NCBI GenBank assembly: GCA_963717765.1
Contig: CAVQWX010000002.1
Span: 434,001-498,000, forward strand
Source: JACDER01 sp963717765
Lineage (GTDB): Bacteria; Actinomycetota; Thermoleophilia; Gaiellales; Gaiellaceae
Length of the DNA: 64,000 nt
Reading direction: 5' to 3'
Part shown: positions 34,915 through 43,647 of the stretch, piece after piece
Layout of the letters: each line of letters opens with the position of its first letter
How positions within the stretch are numbered: position 1 is the stretch's first letter
Translations under genes and position numbers: made by a program
Notes under the pieces: model-generated
The model's input: only the letters and a program-made list of their open reading frames with translations
Database searches by the model: none
What the model was told of the DNA's origin: nothing

Positions 34915-35345
34915 TTCGTCCCCTCGTAGATCAGATTCCCCCGCACGATCTCCTCGTACGGGACGTCGATGCTCTCGTTGCCGGTTTGCAGAGTCACGGC
35001 GGCGTCGCCGGCCTCCACGACCTCGCCGCGCACGCGCTTGCGCTCCTCGGTGCGCAGCTGGACGCGCCGGCCGAGCGCGTTGCGGAAGTGCTCGGGTCGC
35101 CGCAACGGCCGCTCGAGGCCGGGCGAGGAGACGTCTACCGAGTACGCGCGCAGGTAGTCGCGGAGCGCGTCGGTGACGCGCTCGCACAGCGCGTGGTCGA
35201 CCCCTTGCGGATGGTCGACGAAGACCGTGAACCGCTCGGGCCCCGACAGCTCGACGGCCAGCACCTCGACTCCGGGCACCCCGGACTCCACGGTGCGTGA
35301 CACCTCGCGCTGAAGCTCGCGTTCCTTCTCGTAGACACTGGCCAT
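34911..35345 (-). CDS. rimP: Ribosome maturation factor RimP
   Basis: The 144-aa protein is needed for 30S assembly. It has the N-terminal alpha/beta domain (VLAVELSGPERFTVFVDHPQG, ALCERVTDALRDYL), YSVDVSSPGLERPLRRPEHFRNALGRRVQL, which is the family hallmark, and a C-terminal SH3-like domain (GEVVEAGDAAVTLQTG). ATG at 35345 follows GAGGAGGGGCCGA. It is the first gene of the rimP-nusA-ylxR-infB operon. Only 82 bases separate it from the divergent hydrolase, and they contain a hairpin with a T-run. Confidence 0.96.
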   Translation of the reverse strand: MASVYEKERELQREVSRTVESGVPGVEVLAVELSGPERFTVFVDHPQGVDHALCERVTDALRDYLRAYSVDVSSPGLERPLRRPEHFRNALGRRVQLRTEERKRVRGEVVEAGDAAVTLQTGNESIDVPYEEIVRGNLIYEGTK

Positions 35346-35360
35346 TCGGCCCCTCCTCAC

Positions 35361-35386
35361 AAAAAATGGGCGCGACGCGCCCATTT
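35361..35386 (-). terminator. Intrinsic terminator in the rimP-nusA leader (possible attenuator)
   Basis: On the minus strand an 11-bp perfect stem (AAATGGGCGCG / CGCGCCCATTT) is followed directly by TTTTTTG, and rimP starts 16 bases later behind its Shine-Dalgarno. The upstream neighbour is divergent, so no minus-strand gene ends here. The only transcript it could stop is the operon's own leader. NusA is known to autoregulate by such leader termination in Bacillus subtilis; that role here is inference. Confidence 0.75.
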
Positions 35387-35427
35387 CGCCAACCGGTGAA
35401 ATGTGGTGATGCAAGGATAGCAAGCAC

Positions 35428-36288
35428 GTGCAGCATCTCCGCGTTTCCCGGGACGAGACAGCGCTTGCAGGCTCATATTCGCCGGCCGGTGACAGGGCGG
35501 TCGTCGCACTCCAGGGCGCAGGACACGGGACGCGGGATTTTCTCCTCTACGAGCACCTTCACCGCGTCTTGCCGCCGGCGGGAATCGGCGTCGTCACGTT
35601 CGACCGCCGCGGTGAGGGCGACTCGACCGGCGACTCCTCCCGCGGGCGCTTCCGGCTTCAGGTGGAGGATGCGCTCGCGGTGCGGGAGGCACTCGACGTC
35701 GAGCGCGTCGGCCTGTGGGGCTTCTCCCAGGGCGGCTGGATCGCCCCGCTCGCGGCCTCGCAATCCGATGGGGTCGCCTTCGTCGTCGGTGTCGCCTCGA
35801 CGGGCGTGACGCCCTCGGCGCAGATGCTGTACGCGACGGCGCAGCAGCTCCGTCTGGCCGGCTACGGGGAGGACGTGATCGACCGCGCGCTCGACCTGCG
35901 CCGCCGCTTCGAGGATTCCATCCACGACCGTCCGGTGGACGAGGAGGGGCTCCGCGCGGATCTGCTCGCCGCGGTCGACGAGGACTGGTTCGGACAGCTA
36001 TGGCTCCCGCCGACGACGCTCGACGAGGAGGGCAAGCGCCTGTGGATCGAGGAGATGGACTTCGACCCGGAGCCGATCTTCGCGCAGGTGCGCGTTCCGG
36101 CGCTCCTTTTCTTCGGCGAGCGGGACTCGTGGAGCCCGATCCCCGAGAGCGTCGAGACCTGGCGGCGGGCGAAGCCGGACGCCGAGGTCGTCGTCATCGC
36201 CGAGGCCGAGCACGACATGACCCTCGAGGATGGGACGATCTCGCCCGAGTACGAGCGCAGGCTGGTCGACTGGCTCGTCGCGCGTTAG
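35428..36288 (+). CDS. Alpha/beta hydrolase
   Basis: The 286-aa protein starts at GTG 35428. The fold motifs are clear: ALQGAGHGTRDF (oxyanion region), FDRRGEGDSTG, the nucleophile elbow GFSQGG (Ser near 103), acid Asp in FFGERDSWSP and His in AEAEHDM. There is no signal peptide. It resembles cytoplasmic serine hydrolases/esterases of the dienelactone-hydrolase-like group; the substrate is unknown. It is divergent from rimP with an 82-base gap and ends five bases before the convergent end of the next minus-strand gene. Confidence 0.88.
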   Translation: MQHLRVSRDETALAGSYSPAGDRAVVALQGAGHGTRDFLLYEHLHRVLPPAGIGVVTFDRRGEGDSTGDSSRGRFRLQVEDALAVREALDVERVGLWGFSQGGWIAPLAASQSDGVAFVVGVASTGVTPSAQMLYATAQQLRLAGYGEDVIDRALDLRRRFEDSIHDRPVDEEGLRADLLAAVDEDWFGQLWLPPTTLDEEGKRLWIEEMDFDPEPIFAQVRVPALLFFGERDSWSPIPESVETWRRAKPDAEVVVIAEAEHDMTLEDGTISPEYERRLVDWLVAR

Positions 36289-36292
36289 CCGG

Positions 36293-37552
36293 CTAACCCT
36301 GGTCGAGCGCGGCGTTGCAACCCTTGAGCGCTGAGTCTGTCCGCTTCGCGGCGGCCCTGGCGGCCGAGAACGCGCGCGCGGTCTTTCCAGGTAGGACGGT
36401 GAGCGCCGTCAGGTTGGCGAGAGCCTTCTTCCCGCCGGGCTGCGGGCCGGCGCTCTTCACGGTGTTAATGAGTGGGCGAGCAGTCCGTGCAACGCGGCGT
36501 TCGCCCGCGAGGGCATCCTTCAAGCCGTCCGCCTTTCCCGCCGCCTGGGCCGCCGCCTTCCACTGTGTGTCGCAGGCAGCGGCCGCGGCGGCCTTCCGCT
36601 GGCCCTGGTCACACGCACGAAGTTCCGTCTGAGCGGCGTGGAGGGCCTTGCGAAGGTTCGCGATCCGGCGCGCGATCCTCGCGACGGCCTGTCTCATCGG
36701 CTTGACCTGCCTGGCCGGCACCGCCCGCCCGAGCCCCTGCAACCGGCGGTTCAGCTTCGCAATCTCTCCGCGGAGCGCCTTCATCTGGGCCTGCGCGCCG
36801 GCGACGGTCGCCTCGAGGTCGGGACAGGCGTTTCCGGCCTCGACGAAGGCGACAGCCGCCGTCGTTCCGTTGCGGTCGCCGAGGAGGTAAGCCGAGGCCG
36901 CACCCGAGAAGGAGGTGGTCGCGAAGCGGATGGCCGCGGTCTCCCCAGACGCGAGCGGATGGTTGCATGCGATGCCGCCACCCTCGGTCAGCCCGCAATC
37001 GCGCGTCGCCACGCTCGTGACGGAGAAGCCGATCGGCGCCACTTCCAGCCCCTGCAGCGTCGTCTGCGAAAGGTTGCGGATCGTCACGCGTCCCGTTGTC
37101 GCCGACGTCATGCCCAACGAGCCTCCGATTGTCACCGGCGGGGCGGTCTCATGAGAGGGCACGTAGAGCGGATTGGTGTCGCCCGGGGCGAAGAGGAAGG
37201 CGAAGTCGTAGGCCCCACCGGCTCGGGAGGTCAGCAGCTGGACGAAGACCGAAATGCCGCCGACCAGGTCGCCGTCGCAGGTGAGCGTCGCCGGCGTGCC
37301 CGACACCGTGCACCGCGGAGTCGCACCACCGGAGGCCCTGACGCTCTTGATCCCCGTAACGGTGAAGTCCGTCCCGCGCACGCGGAAGCCGTAGAGCGTG
37401 TCGCCTTCGACCTCGACACGCAGGAACTTGTGGCCGTCCGCCACCGGGGTCAGCGTCCAGGCTGCTCCGCCCTGGGTCCGAGCCGAGTCGGCGCTGCCGC
37501 CTAGAACGACCGCGCAGAGGAACGCGACGAGCGTGCAGACCCCGAACCGCAC
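36293..37552 (-). CDS. Secreted protein with beta-rich head and coiled-coil tail
   Basis: I do not recognise this 419-aa protein as a known family. It has a signal peptide (FGVCTLVAFLCAVVLGGSADS), then about 220 residues of Thr/Gly/Val-rich beta structure with paired Cys (PRCTVSGTPATLTCDG; RDCGLTEGGGIACNH), looking like two Ig-like domains. A helical coiled coil follows (about 240-310, VAGAQAQMKALRGEIAKLNRRL), then a basic Ala/Lys-rich C-terminus. The mature protein is probably exported and may bind the cell surface. It is isolated, facing the hydrolase gene. Confidence 0.72.
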   Translation of the reverse strand: MRFGVCTLVAFLCAVVLGGSADSARTQGGAAWTLTPVADGHKFLRVEVEGDTLYGFRVRGTDFTVTGIKSVRASGGATPRCTVSGTPATLTCDGDLVGGISVFVQLLTSRAGGAYDFAFLFAPGDTNPLYVPSHETAPPVTIGGSLGMTSATTGRVTIRNLSQTTLQGLEVAPIGFSVTSVATRDCGLTEGGGIACNHPLASGETAAIRFATTSFSGAASAYLLGDRNGTTAAVAFVEAGNACPDLEATVAGAQAQMKALRGEIAKLNRRLQGLGRAVPARQVKPMRQAVARIARRIANLRKALHAAQTELRACDQGQRKAAAAAACDTQWKAAAQAAGKADGLKDALAGERRVARTARPLINTVKSAGPQPGGKKALANLTALTVLPGKTARAFSAARAAAKRTDSALKGCNAALDQG

Positions 37553-37599
37553 CGCATCAAGCTACAGGAGACGCGGAGTGTGCCAGGAAGGGAAGCGCG

Positions 37600-37842
37600 C
37601 TAGTAGTGCCGGAGGGCGGTCACGATGAAGCCGATGAGACAGACAAACAGCCCGGCGCCAAGCGCGGCGCCGTGTAGCCCGACGATTGCGGCGACGGCGA
37701 GCCAGCCGACGGCGACCAGGGCCCACCTGCGGAGGAGCCGGTCGAGAGGGGTCTGCGGGTCATGGGTGCGGCGCTCAGCGGGCTCGCCCGCCATGCCGTA
37801 GGGGGATTCGTAGGGGCGGCGCGAGTAGCGCTCCTCGGGCAC
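37600..37842 (-). CDS. Small two-pass membrane protein
   Basis: The 80-aa protein has a hydrophilic N-terminus rich in Arg, Tyr and Pro (EERYSRRPYESPYGMAGEP) and two hydrophobic helices (LVAVGWLAVAAIVGLHGAALG and GLFVCLIGFIVTALRHY). No family is recognised. Coding is supported by high GC3 and by the clean fit between the secreted protein and dtd. It starts 32 bases after the dtd stop. Confidence 0.6.
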   Translation of the reverse strand: MPEERYSRRPYESPYGMAGEPAERRTHDPQTPLDRLLRRWALVAVGWLAVAAIVGLHGAALGAGLFVCLIGFIVTALRHY

Positions 37843-37874
37843 GGCGGAAGCCTACTGCGCCGCCGTGTCGCGGA

Positions 37875-38300
37875 TCAGGTTTCGAGGATGACGGTGACTG
37901 GCCCGTCGTTCACCAGCTCGACCTGCATGCGCGCGCCGAAGATGCCGCGCGCAACATGCATGCCCTTGGCGGCCAGCGCCTCGCAGAACGCCTCGTACAG
38001 CGGCTCGGCGGCCTCGGGCCGGGCCGCGCGGGAGAAGCTCGGGCGATTCCCCTTAGCGGTATCGGCTATGAGCGTGAACTGGCTGACGACGAGCGCGCCC
38101 CCGCCCACGTCGAGCAGGCTGCGGTCGAACTTCCCCTCCTCGTTCTGGAAGATCCGCAGGCGCGCGACCTTTCCCGCCAGGCGCTCGGCGTCCGGACGCT
38201 CGTCGCCGGTGGCCACGCCGAGCAGCACGCACAGACCGGGGCCGATCTCGCCGCCGGGGGTCGAGCGGGCGCGCGAGACGCGCTGGACCACCGCCCGCAA
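37875..38300 (-). CDS. dtd: D-aminoacyl-tRNA deacylase
   Basis: Removes D-amino acids mischarged to tRNA. The 141-aa protein begins MRAVVQRVSRA and has the two active-site motifs SQFTL (in ALVVSQFTLIADT) and NDGPVT near the C-terminus. The second motif is normally NxGPVT, and here it is intact. Start TTG 38300 follows directly on the stop of the TPR gene (TAG then TTG). The length matches the DTD family. Confidence 0.94.
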   Translation of the reverse strand: MRAVVQRVSRARSTPGGEIGPGLCVLLGVATGDERPDAERLAGKVARLRIFQNEEGKFDRSLLDVGGGALVVSQFTLIADTAKGNRPSFSRAARPEAAEPLYEAFCEALAAKGMHVARGIFGARMQVELVNDGPVTVILET

Positions 38301-38657
38301 CTACTGGCTGAGGTCGCGAATCCGGGATTCGTAATCGACCTTGCCGGGCCGGAGCGAGCTGGCGAGCTTGTAGTGGCCGTTGGCCTCCGCATCCTTCCCC
38401 CGCTTCTCCAGGCAGCGGCCGAGCGCGTAGTGCGCATAGTCGTCCGCCGGCGAGATGTCCAGCATCGCGCGGAACTCGGCCTCAGCCTCGTCGTAGCGGT
38501 GGATGCGGAAGTACGCGATCCCGAGCGCCTCGCGGATCGACGCCTTGTCCGGCTCGCGCTTCTTCGCCTTCTCCAGCGGGACGGTGGCCTGCGCGGCCAT
38601 GCCCTTCTTGAGGTGGTCGCGGCCTTGCTGGAAGAGGCTGTAGGTCGATTCGCTCAT
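38301..38657 (-). CDS. TPR-repeat protein
   Basis: The 118-aa protein consists of about three tetratricopeptide repeats (ATVPLEKAKKREPDKASIRE, ALGIAYFRIHRYDEAEAEF, DDYAHYALGRCLEKRGKDAEA). There is no signal or membrane segment. TPRs mediate protein contacts; the partner is unknown. It overlaps the end of the upstream nucleotidyltransferase by 4 bases and abuts dtd, so the three are probably one transcript. Confidence 0.82.
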   Translation of the reverse strand: MSESTYSLFQQGRDHLKKGMAAQATVPLEKAKKREPDKASIREALGIAYFRIHRYDEAEAEFRAMLDISPADDYAHYALGRCLEKRGKDAEANGHYKLASSLRPGKVDYESRIRDLSQ

Positions 38658-39334
38658 CGCAGGTACTGGAAGTTCTCCTCCACCAAGTCAAGCGGGTCCG
38701 TCAAGTCCCGCGTCTTCCCGATTTCGATCGCCTCGACACGCTCCCCCGCATCGATCACGCGCTGGAAGGCGGCGGCCAGCTCGAAGGGCGGTCCCGGCAG
38801 GTCGGCCGCGATCCGGGCGGCGACGGCAGGCCCCACGGCCATCAGCGGCGCGGCGGTGAAACCGGACTCGTCGGAGGAGTCGACGACCCGGACGACGCGC
38901 CCTCCCTCGGCCCGGATGCGGTTGGCGACCGGCCGCCCGGGCTGGCGGCGGATCGAGATGGCGCCGACCGCGCCGCTTTCCTCGAAGGCGCGCCAGAAGC
39001 GGCCCGGATCGCCACGCGTGTACACGGTGTCGGCGGCGGTGACGAGAAACGGCGGCTCGACCGCGGCGTGACGGACTGCATCCGCCGATCCGAGCGCCTC
39101 CGGCTGCGAGGCGAGGCGGATCCGGTAGGGAAGCGGCGTGACCAGTTCCTCCACCTGCTCGGCCAGATGCCCGGTGACGACGACGAAGGAGTCGAAGCCG
39201 CCTGCCGCGAGCTCGTGCAGGAGCGTGACGATCACGGGCCGGCCGTCCACCGGAAGGACGGGCTTGGGCCAGCGCTCGGTCAGCGGCCGCAGCCGGGTGC
39301 CGAGCCCGGCGGCCATGACGACCGCGACGCTCAC
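38654..39334 (-). CDS. Sugar-phosphate nucleotidyltransferase-like protein
   Basis: The 226-aa protein has the NTP-transferase signature VVMAAGLGTRLRPLTERWPKPVLPVDGRP at its N-terminus, including the Gly-rich loop and both Lys/Arg contacts. It also has LGSADAVRHAA and LVTAADTVYTRGDPG, where the metal Asp is expected. It resembles MurNAc-1-P/mannose-1-P type transferases; the exact sugar is not clear. GTG 39334 overlaps the transglutaminase stop (GTGA). Confidence 0.85.
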   Translation of the reverse strand: MSVAVVMAAGLGTRLRPLTERWPKPVLPVDGRPVIVTLLHELAAGGFDSFVVVTGHLAEQVEELVTPLPYRIRLASQPEALGSADAVRHAAVEPPFLVTAADTVYTRGDPGRFWRAFEESGAVGAISIRRQPGRPVANRIRAEGGRVVRVVDSSDESGFTAAPLMAVGPAVAARIAADLPGPPFELAAAFQRVIDAGERVEAIEIGKTRDLTDPLDLVEENFQYLR

Positions 39335-41499
39335 ACGCTGCGGAGCGAGCGAAGCGAGAGCGCGCCGCTGAGCCGTTCGAAGACGGAAAGCCGTTGCCGT
39401 AGGACTCGGCGCAGCTCGCGGGCCTCGGCGCGGGCGCGGGCGGCGTCCTCGGCGGCCGTGGCGGGGGCCGCGAAACGCGCGCCGCCCGCCGCGTCCACGA
39501 AGACGGAGGCCCCGACCTCGAGCTCGGAGTCGAGCAGCTCACCGAGCTCGTGCAGGGTCGCGCTGCTGGGGACGTCGATGCGCTGGTCGAGCATGATCTC
39601 CGACAGCTCGCGGCGACACGCGGCCGCAACAGCGCGCGGATCGCGGGAGCGGTAGCGCGCCCGGCGGCGTACCGCCTTGGCCGCGAAGAGGGCCACGCCG
39701 AGGCCGAGGAGCGCGAGCACGAGCAGCCCGACGACCACCAGCGTCCGGTGGTTGTTCGCGGGCGCGACCGGCACCGAGCGAGCGTGCTCCCCGCGCACGT
39801 TCGAGCTCGACAACGCCTCGTTCTGCAGGAACCGCTGGATGGCCGTTCCCGCCCCGACGAGCGCCGCCGCCGTGCCCGGGTCGAAGCTCTTGGACGAAGC
39901 CGAATAGGCCGCCCCGAGGCTCCCGCGGCCGGGGGTTGGATCGAAGGGGAGCCAGCCGTACCCGCGGAACCAGACCTCCACCCAGGCGTGCGCGTCGTGG
40001 TCGGTGAGCGTCCACTGGTCGTTCGCGTACGTCCCGCTCGCGAACCCGGCCGCGACGCGCGCGGGGATGCCGAGGTAGCGCAGCATGAGCGCCATCGCGC
40101 CGGCGAAGTGCTGGCAGTAGCCACGGTGCGTCTCGGTCACGAACGCCACGAGCGGCGGCACGCCGGCGACCTGCGGCGGATGCTGGTCGTAGGTGAACCG
40201 GCCGCTGTCGCGCAGCCACGACTCGATCGCGACGACCGCGGCATACGGCGTCTTCACGTGCCCGACGATCTCCTTCGCGGCGTCATAGAGCGGCGTGTAC
40301 GGCGTCGTATAGGCGGCGAGGATGCCGTGGACGACGGCGTCCCTCCTCGGCGTTCCGAAGGTGGGGACGGTCACGCCCTTGTCCACGCCGATGTCCACGC
40401 CGATCGACGTCGGGTAGATCGGCTTCGAGCGCGCAAGCTCCTCGGGAGAGGGCCGCTGAACGGAGCTCCACGCAACGTACGTCTGCCCTTCCCCCTCGGG
40501 GGAGAAGCCGATGGTCGTGACCCGGCCGTTCGCGTCCGTGGACGTGTCCTGCGTGGAGAACGCGACCGGACGCTCCGCGCCCACCAGGTGCGTGTCGCGC
40601 AGAGCCTCGACCGTCACGACCTGACGCACGAGCCCGCGGCGGCGGGGCGGCCGGTCCGAGGGAGCAGGCGCGGATTCGAGATCCTCCTTCCAGTTGTCGC
40701 CGACGAACGCGTCGAGAGTCGTCGCCCGCCAGTAGAAGGGCTCGTTCGGAGCTTCGATCTTCAGGACCACGGTCCGCTTCTTGGGCCAGTCGAGCCCGTT
40801 GTAGTTCGAGTCCCAGACGTAGCTGACTCCGACGGCGCGATCGGCCCGCGTGTACAGGTCCCACCCCTGCCAGTGGAGGAGCTCCTGCTTCGCGACGGCC
40901 GGGCGCGAGGCCAGGCCCAGGGCTGCGGCGACGACGAGCGCGCCTGCGACGATTCCCGGATAGAAGGCGCTCCTGGCCCGGGGACGCAGGCCGGCGAGGA
41001 TGACGAGGGCGCCGGCGAGTATCAGGCCGCCCAGCAGAAGCTCGCGGCCGCCCCAGACGAGCGTTCCCGGCCAGCCCGCTCCGAGCGCCAGGACCCCGAC
41101 GGCGAGGAGCGCGCGCCGCGCGGCCAGCGCGAGGCCGAGGAGGAGGCAGAAGACGAAGAGAGCGAGCAGTGCGGCTCCCTGCATGCGCGGGTGCGCCGTG
41201 GGGTCGAAGGGGAGGTCGACGTCGTAGAACTCGCGGGCGCCGTCCCACAGGCGCGTGGCCATACGCCCCGGGGTGAGGAACGAGGCGCCGAGTGCGATCC
41301 AGGTGCCGACGAGGAGGGATCCCACGAGGACGGCGAGCCTGAGCCGCAGGCCGCCGACGAGGGCCGGCGCCAGGGCCACGAGCGCGAGGATGACCGCGTC
41401 GCCGCCGGCGCGCGGCGGCCCCTCGATCCGCAGCCAGGCGATGACGATCGCCGCGGCGGGAACCGCGTACACCGCGGTGGTGCGCGCTGCGCTACGCAT
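39331..41499 (-). CDS. Membrane transglutaminase-like protein
   Basis: The 722-aa protein has about six N-terminal transmembrane helices (to residue about 200), an extracellular part with a transglutaminase-like cysteine-protease fold, a further helix (LVVVGLLVLALLGLGVALFAA) and a cytoplasmic tail. The catalytic triad is readable: Cys in RGYCQHFAGAMAL (about 462), His in DHDAHAWVEVWF (about 503) and Asp in LPFDPTPG (about 519). It belongs to the TgpA/DUF3488-type proteins found with DUF58 and MoxR proteins, as here. The cellular role is not settled. ATG 41499 overlaps the DUF58 stop by 8 bases. Confidence 0.9.
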   Translation of the reverse strand: MRSAARTTAVYAVPAAAIVIAWLRIEGPPRAGGDAVILALVALAPALVGGLRLRLAVLVGSLLVGTWIALGASFLTPGRMATRLWDGAREFYDVDLPFDPTAHPRMQGAALLALFVFCLLLGLALAARRALLAVGVLALGAGWPGTLVWGGRELLLGGLILAGALVILAGLRPRARSAFYPGIVAGALVVAAALGLASRPAVAKQELLHWQGWDLYTRADRAVGVSYVWDSNYNGLDWPKKRTVVLKIEAPNEPFYWRATTLDAFVGDNWKEDLESAPAPSDRPPRRRGLVRQVVTVEALRDTHLVGAERPVAFSTQDTSTDANGRVTTIGFSPEGEGQTYVAWSSVQRPSPEELARSKPIYPTSIGVDIGVDKGVTVPTFGTPRRDAVVHGILAAYTTPYTPLYDAAKEIVGHVKTPYAAVVAIESWLRDSGRFTYDQHPPQVAGVPPLVAFVTETHRGYCQHFAGAMALMLRYLGIPARVAAGFASGTYANDQWTLTDHDAHAWVEVWFRGYGWLPFDPTPGRGSLGAAYSASSKSFDPGTAAALVGAGTAIQRFLQNEALSSSNVRGEHARSVPVAPANNHRTLVVVGLLVLALLGLGVALFAAKAVRRRARYRSRDPRAVAAACRRELSEIMLDQRIDVPSSATLHELGELLDSELEVGASVFVDAAGGARFAAPATAAEDAARARAEARELRRVLRQRLSVFERLSGALSLRSLRSV

Positions 41500-42667
41500 T
41501 CGCCACCTCGGACATCCGGGGAGGAGAGAGCGCGACCGCGAGATCGTCCCCCTCACGCACGAGTGCGACCGGCACGCCGGCCGACTGCAGGCGCAGTAGC
41601 CCCGGCTGCGGCCCGGAGACGCCGTCGGCGTAGACGAGCGACACCTGCCGGCGCGAGATCCGTCGCTGGACGAGCCGGTCGACGAGCGTCGGCGTGAGCA
41701 GCGACGTGACGACGACCAGCTCCAGCGCGCTGAGGACAGGGCCGGCCTCGTCTACGAGGAGCGCCTCGGCAGCGCGGGCTCCGTCCGGCTCGGCCGCCGC
41801 GAGCAGCTCGAGCGCGCGGCGGCGGTCGCCCTCGGACGCGGTCGTCTGCACGGTCTCGGTCCGGATGCCGTTCACGACCAGCACGGCACGGCGGTTCCGG
41901 CTCGCGTGCGCGAACAGGATCGAGCCGGCGGCGCGCACCTGCAGATCGAAGACCGGCGCGCCGGTGCGCGCGTCGAGCAGGACGGCGACCTCGTCGCGCG
42001 GCGCATCCTCCAGCTCCTTGACCATCAACCGCCCGCGCTTCGCGGTCGAACGCCAGTGGACGCGGCGGAGCGATTCGCCCTGCTGAAAGTCGCGCACGCT
42101 GTGCAGGTCGAAGCCGCTCGGCCGGTGCATCAGCTGTTGACGGCCCTCCGGGAGGGACGCGCCGGCATCCGAGAACAGCCGGTCGAGCTCCACGAGCCGC
42201 GGGTACACGAGGATCGTGGAGGCGGCGGCCAGCTCGACCTCCGTACGCGCCAGGCCAAACGGATCCTCGAGGAGCGCAGTTACCTCCTGCAGCTCGTACC
42301 GGCCGCGCGGCAGCCGCTCGAGAACATAGTCCGCCGAACGGGACGAACCGCCGCCGGCCAGCCGGGTCGCGCGCTCGCCCAGTTTCGAGATCCGCTCGTT
42401 GAGGACGAGCGAGGCCGGCGGTAAACCGCCCCGGGTGAGCTCGACCTCGACGGCGACGGCGACGTCCTCGCCCTCGAAGTGGTCGCGGCTGCGACCAGAG
42501 TGGACGAGGCGCACGGGGCGGCGGACGATCCGCATCCAGAGCCAGGCGGCAAGGGTCGCCGCGACGAGCCCCAGCGCGAGCGGGTACAGCGCGTGCGAGC
42601 CGAATGCCCACGCGAGGAGATAGACGGCGAGCCCGAAGACGAGGACGAGCCGGCCGCGCCGCGTCAA
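41492..42667 (-). CDS. DUF58 membrane protein
   Basis: The 391-aa protein has two N-terminal transmembrane helices (LVLVFGLAVYLLAWAFG, LYPLALGLVAATLAAWLW), a beta-sandwich region and the DUF58 hallmark QQGESLRRVHWRSTAKRGRL, followed by a vWA-like fold (EVAVLLDARTG). DUF58 proteins are partners of MoxR AAA+ ATPases. Start TTG 42667 overlaps the MoxR stop (TTGA), which implies translational coupling; the transglutaminase protein follows with an 8-base overlap. Confidence 0.9.
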   Translation of the reverse strand: MTRRGRLVLVFGLAVYLLAWAFGSHALYPLALGLVAATLAAWLWMRIVRRPVRLVHSGRSRDHFEGEDVAVAVEVELTRGGLPPASLVLNERISKLGERATRLAGGGSSRSADYVLERLPRGRYELQEVTALLEDPFGLARTEVELAAASTILVYPRLVELDRLFSDAGASLPEGRQQLMHRPSGFDLHSVRDFQQGESLRRVHWRSTAKRGRLMVKELEDAPRDEVAVLLDARTGAPVFDLQVRAAGSILFAHASRNRRAVLVVNGIRTETVQTTASEGDRRRALELLAAAEPDGARAAEALLVDEAGPVLSALELVVVTSLLTPTLVDRLVQRRISRRQVSLVYADGVSGPQPGLLRLQSAGVPVALVREGDDLAVALSPPRMSEVANA

Positions 42668-43647
42668 ACCGGGACGGGAGTTTGCTGAAGGACTTCGCGG
42701 ACTACTTCGGCGCGCGTGAGGCCGGCCGAGTGCGCCTCCGGCGCGAGGATGAGCCGGTGCGCGAGCACGACCTCGGCCACGGCCTTCACGTCGTCCGGGA
42801 GAACGAACTCACGGCCCGCCGCGAGCGCGCGCGCCTTCGCCACGCGCAGCAGGGCGATCCCGGCGCGAGGGCTCGCCCCCAGATACAGGCGCTTGTCGGA
42901 GCGCGTGTTCCGCAGCAGAGCGACGATGTAGCGGTTGAGACTCTCCTCCACGTAGATCGCCTTGGCCTGGTCGATGACCGCGACCAGCTCGAACGCGGAC
43001 GCCACCGGCTCGAGGTCGTCGAGCGGCGGCGCGCTCGTCTGCTCGGTGAGCATCCGCGCCTCCTGCGTCCCCTCCGGATACCCGAGGGAGACGCGCATCG
43101 TGAAGCGGTCGAGCTGCGCCTCCGGCAGCGGGTACGTCCCCTCGTATTCGATCGGGTTCTGGGTCGCCATGACCATGAACGGCCGTGCGAGCTCGTACGT
43201 GGTTCCGTCGATCGTGACCTGGTTCTCCTGCATGCACTCGAGCAGCGCGGCCTGAGTCTTCGGCGAGGCGCGGTTGATCTCGTCGACGAGGAGCATGTTC
43301 GCGAACACCGGCCCGGGGCGGAACTCGAATTCGTTGGAGCGCTGGTTGAAGACGTTCACGCCGGTGATGTCGGACGGGAGGAGGTCGGGCGTGAACTGGA
43401 CGCGCGAGAAGGAGCAGTCGAGGGAACGTGCCAGCGCCTTCGCCAGCATCGTCTTCCCCACCCCGGGGAAGTCTTCGATGATCAGGTGACCCTCGCTGAC
43501 CAGGCAGAGGACGCACAGCCGCAGCGTCTCGTCGGGGGCGTGCACGACGCGCGCGAGGTTGAGCAGGATGGCCTGGGCCGTCTGCGCGGCCTCGGCGACG
43601 CCTTCGGGGTTCCTAGCGGTCTCGTCCAAGGAGGCTCTCGACTTCAT
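42664..43647 (-). CDS. MoxR-family AAA+ ATPase
   Basis: The 327-aa protein has Walker A PGVGKTMLAKALA, Walker B MLLVDEINRA, sensor 1 MATQNPIEYEGTYPLPEAQ and the MoxR lid region ASPRAGIALLRVAKARALAAGR. MoxR ATPases act as chaperones for vWA/DUF58 partners. ATG 43647 overlaps the end of coaBC by 35 bases. Together with DUF58 and the transglutaminase it forms the widespread three-gene set. Confidence 0.93.
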   Translation of the reverse strand: MKSRASLDETARNPEGVAEAAQTAQAILLNLARVVHAPDETLRLCVLCLVSEGHLIIEDFPGVGKTMLAKALARSLDCSFSRVQFTPDLLPSDITGVNVFNQRSNEFEFRPGPVFANMLLVDEINRASPKTQAALLECMQENQVTIDGTTYELARPFMVMATQNPIEYEGTYPLPEAQLDRFTMRVSLGYPEGTQEARMLTEQTSAPPLDDLEPVASAFELVAVIDQAKAIYVEESLNRYIVALLRNTRSDKRLYLGASPRAGIALLRVAKARALAAGREFVLPDDVKAVAEVVLAHRLILAPEAHSAGLTRAEVVREVLQQTPVPV

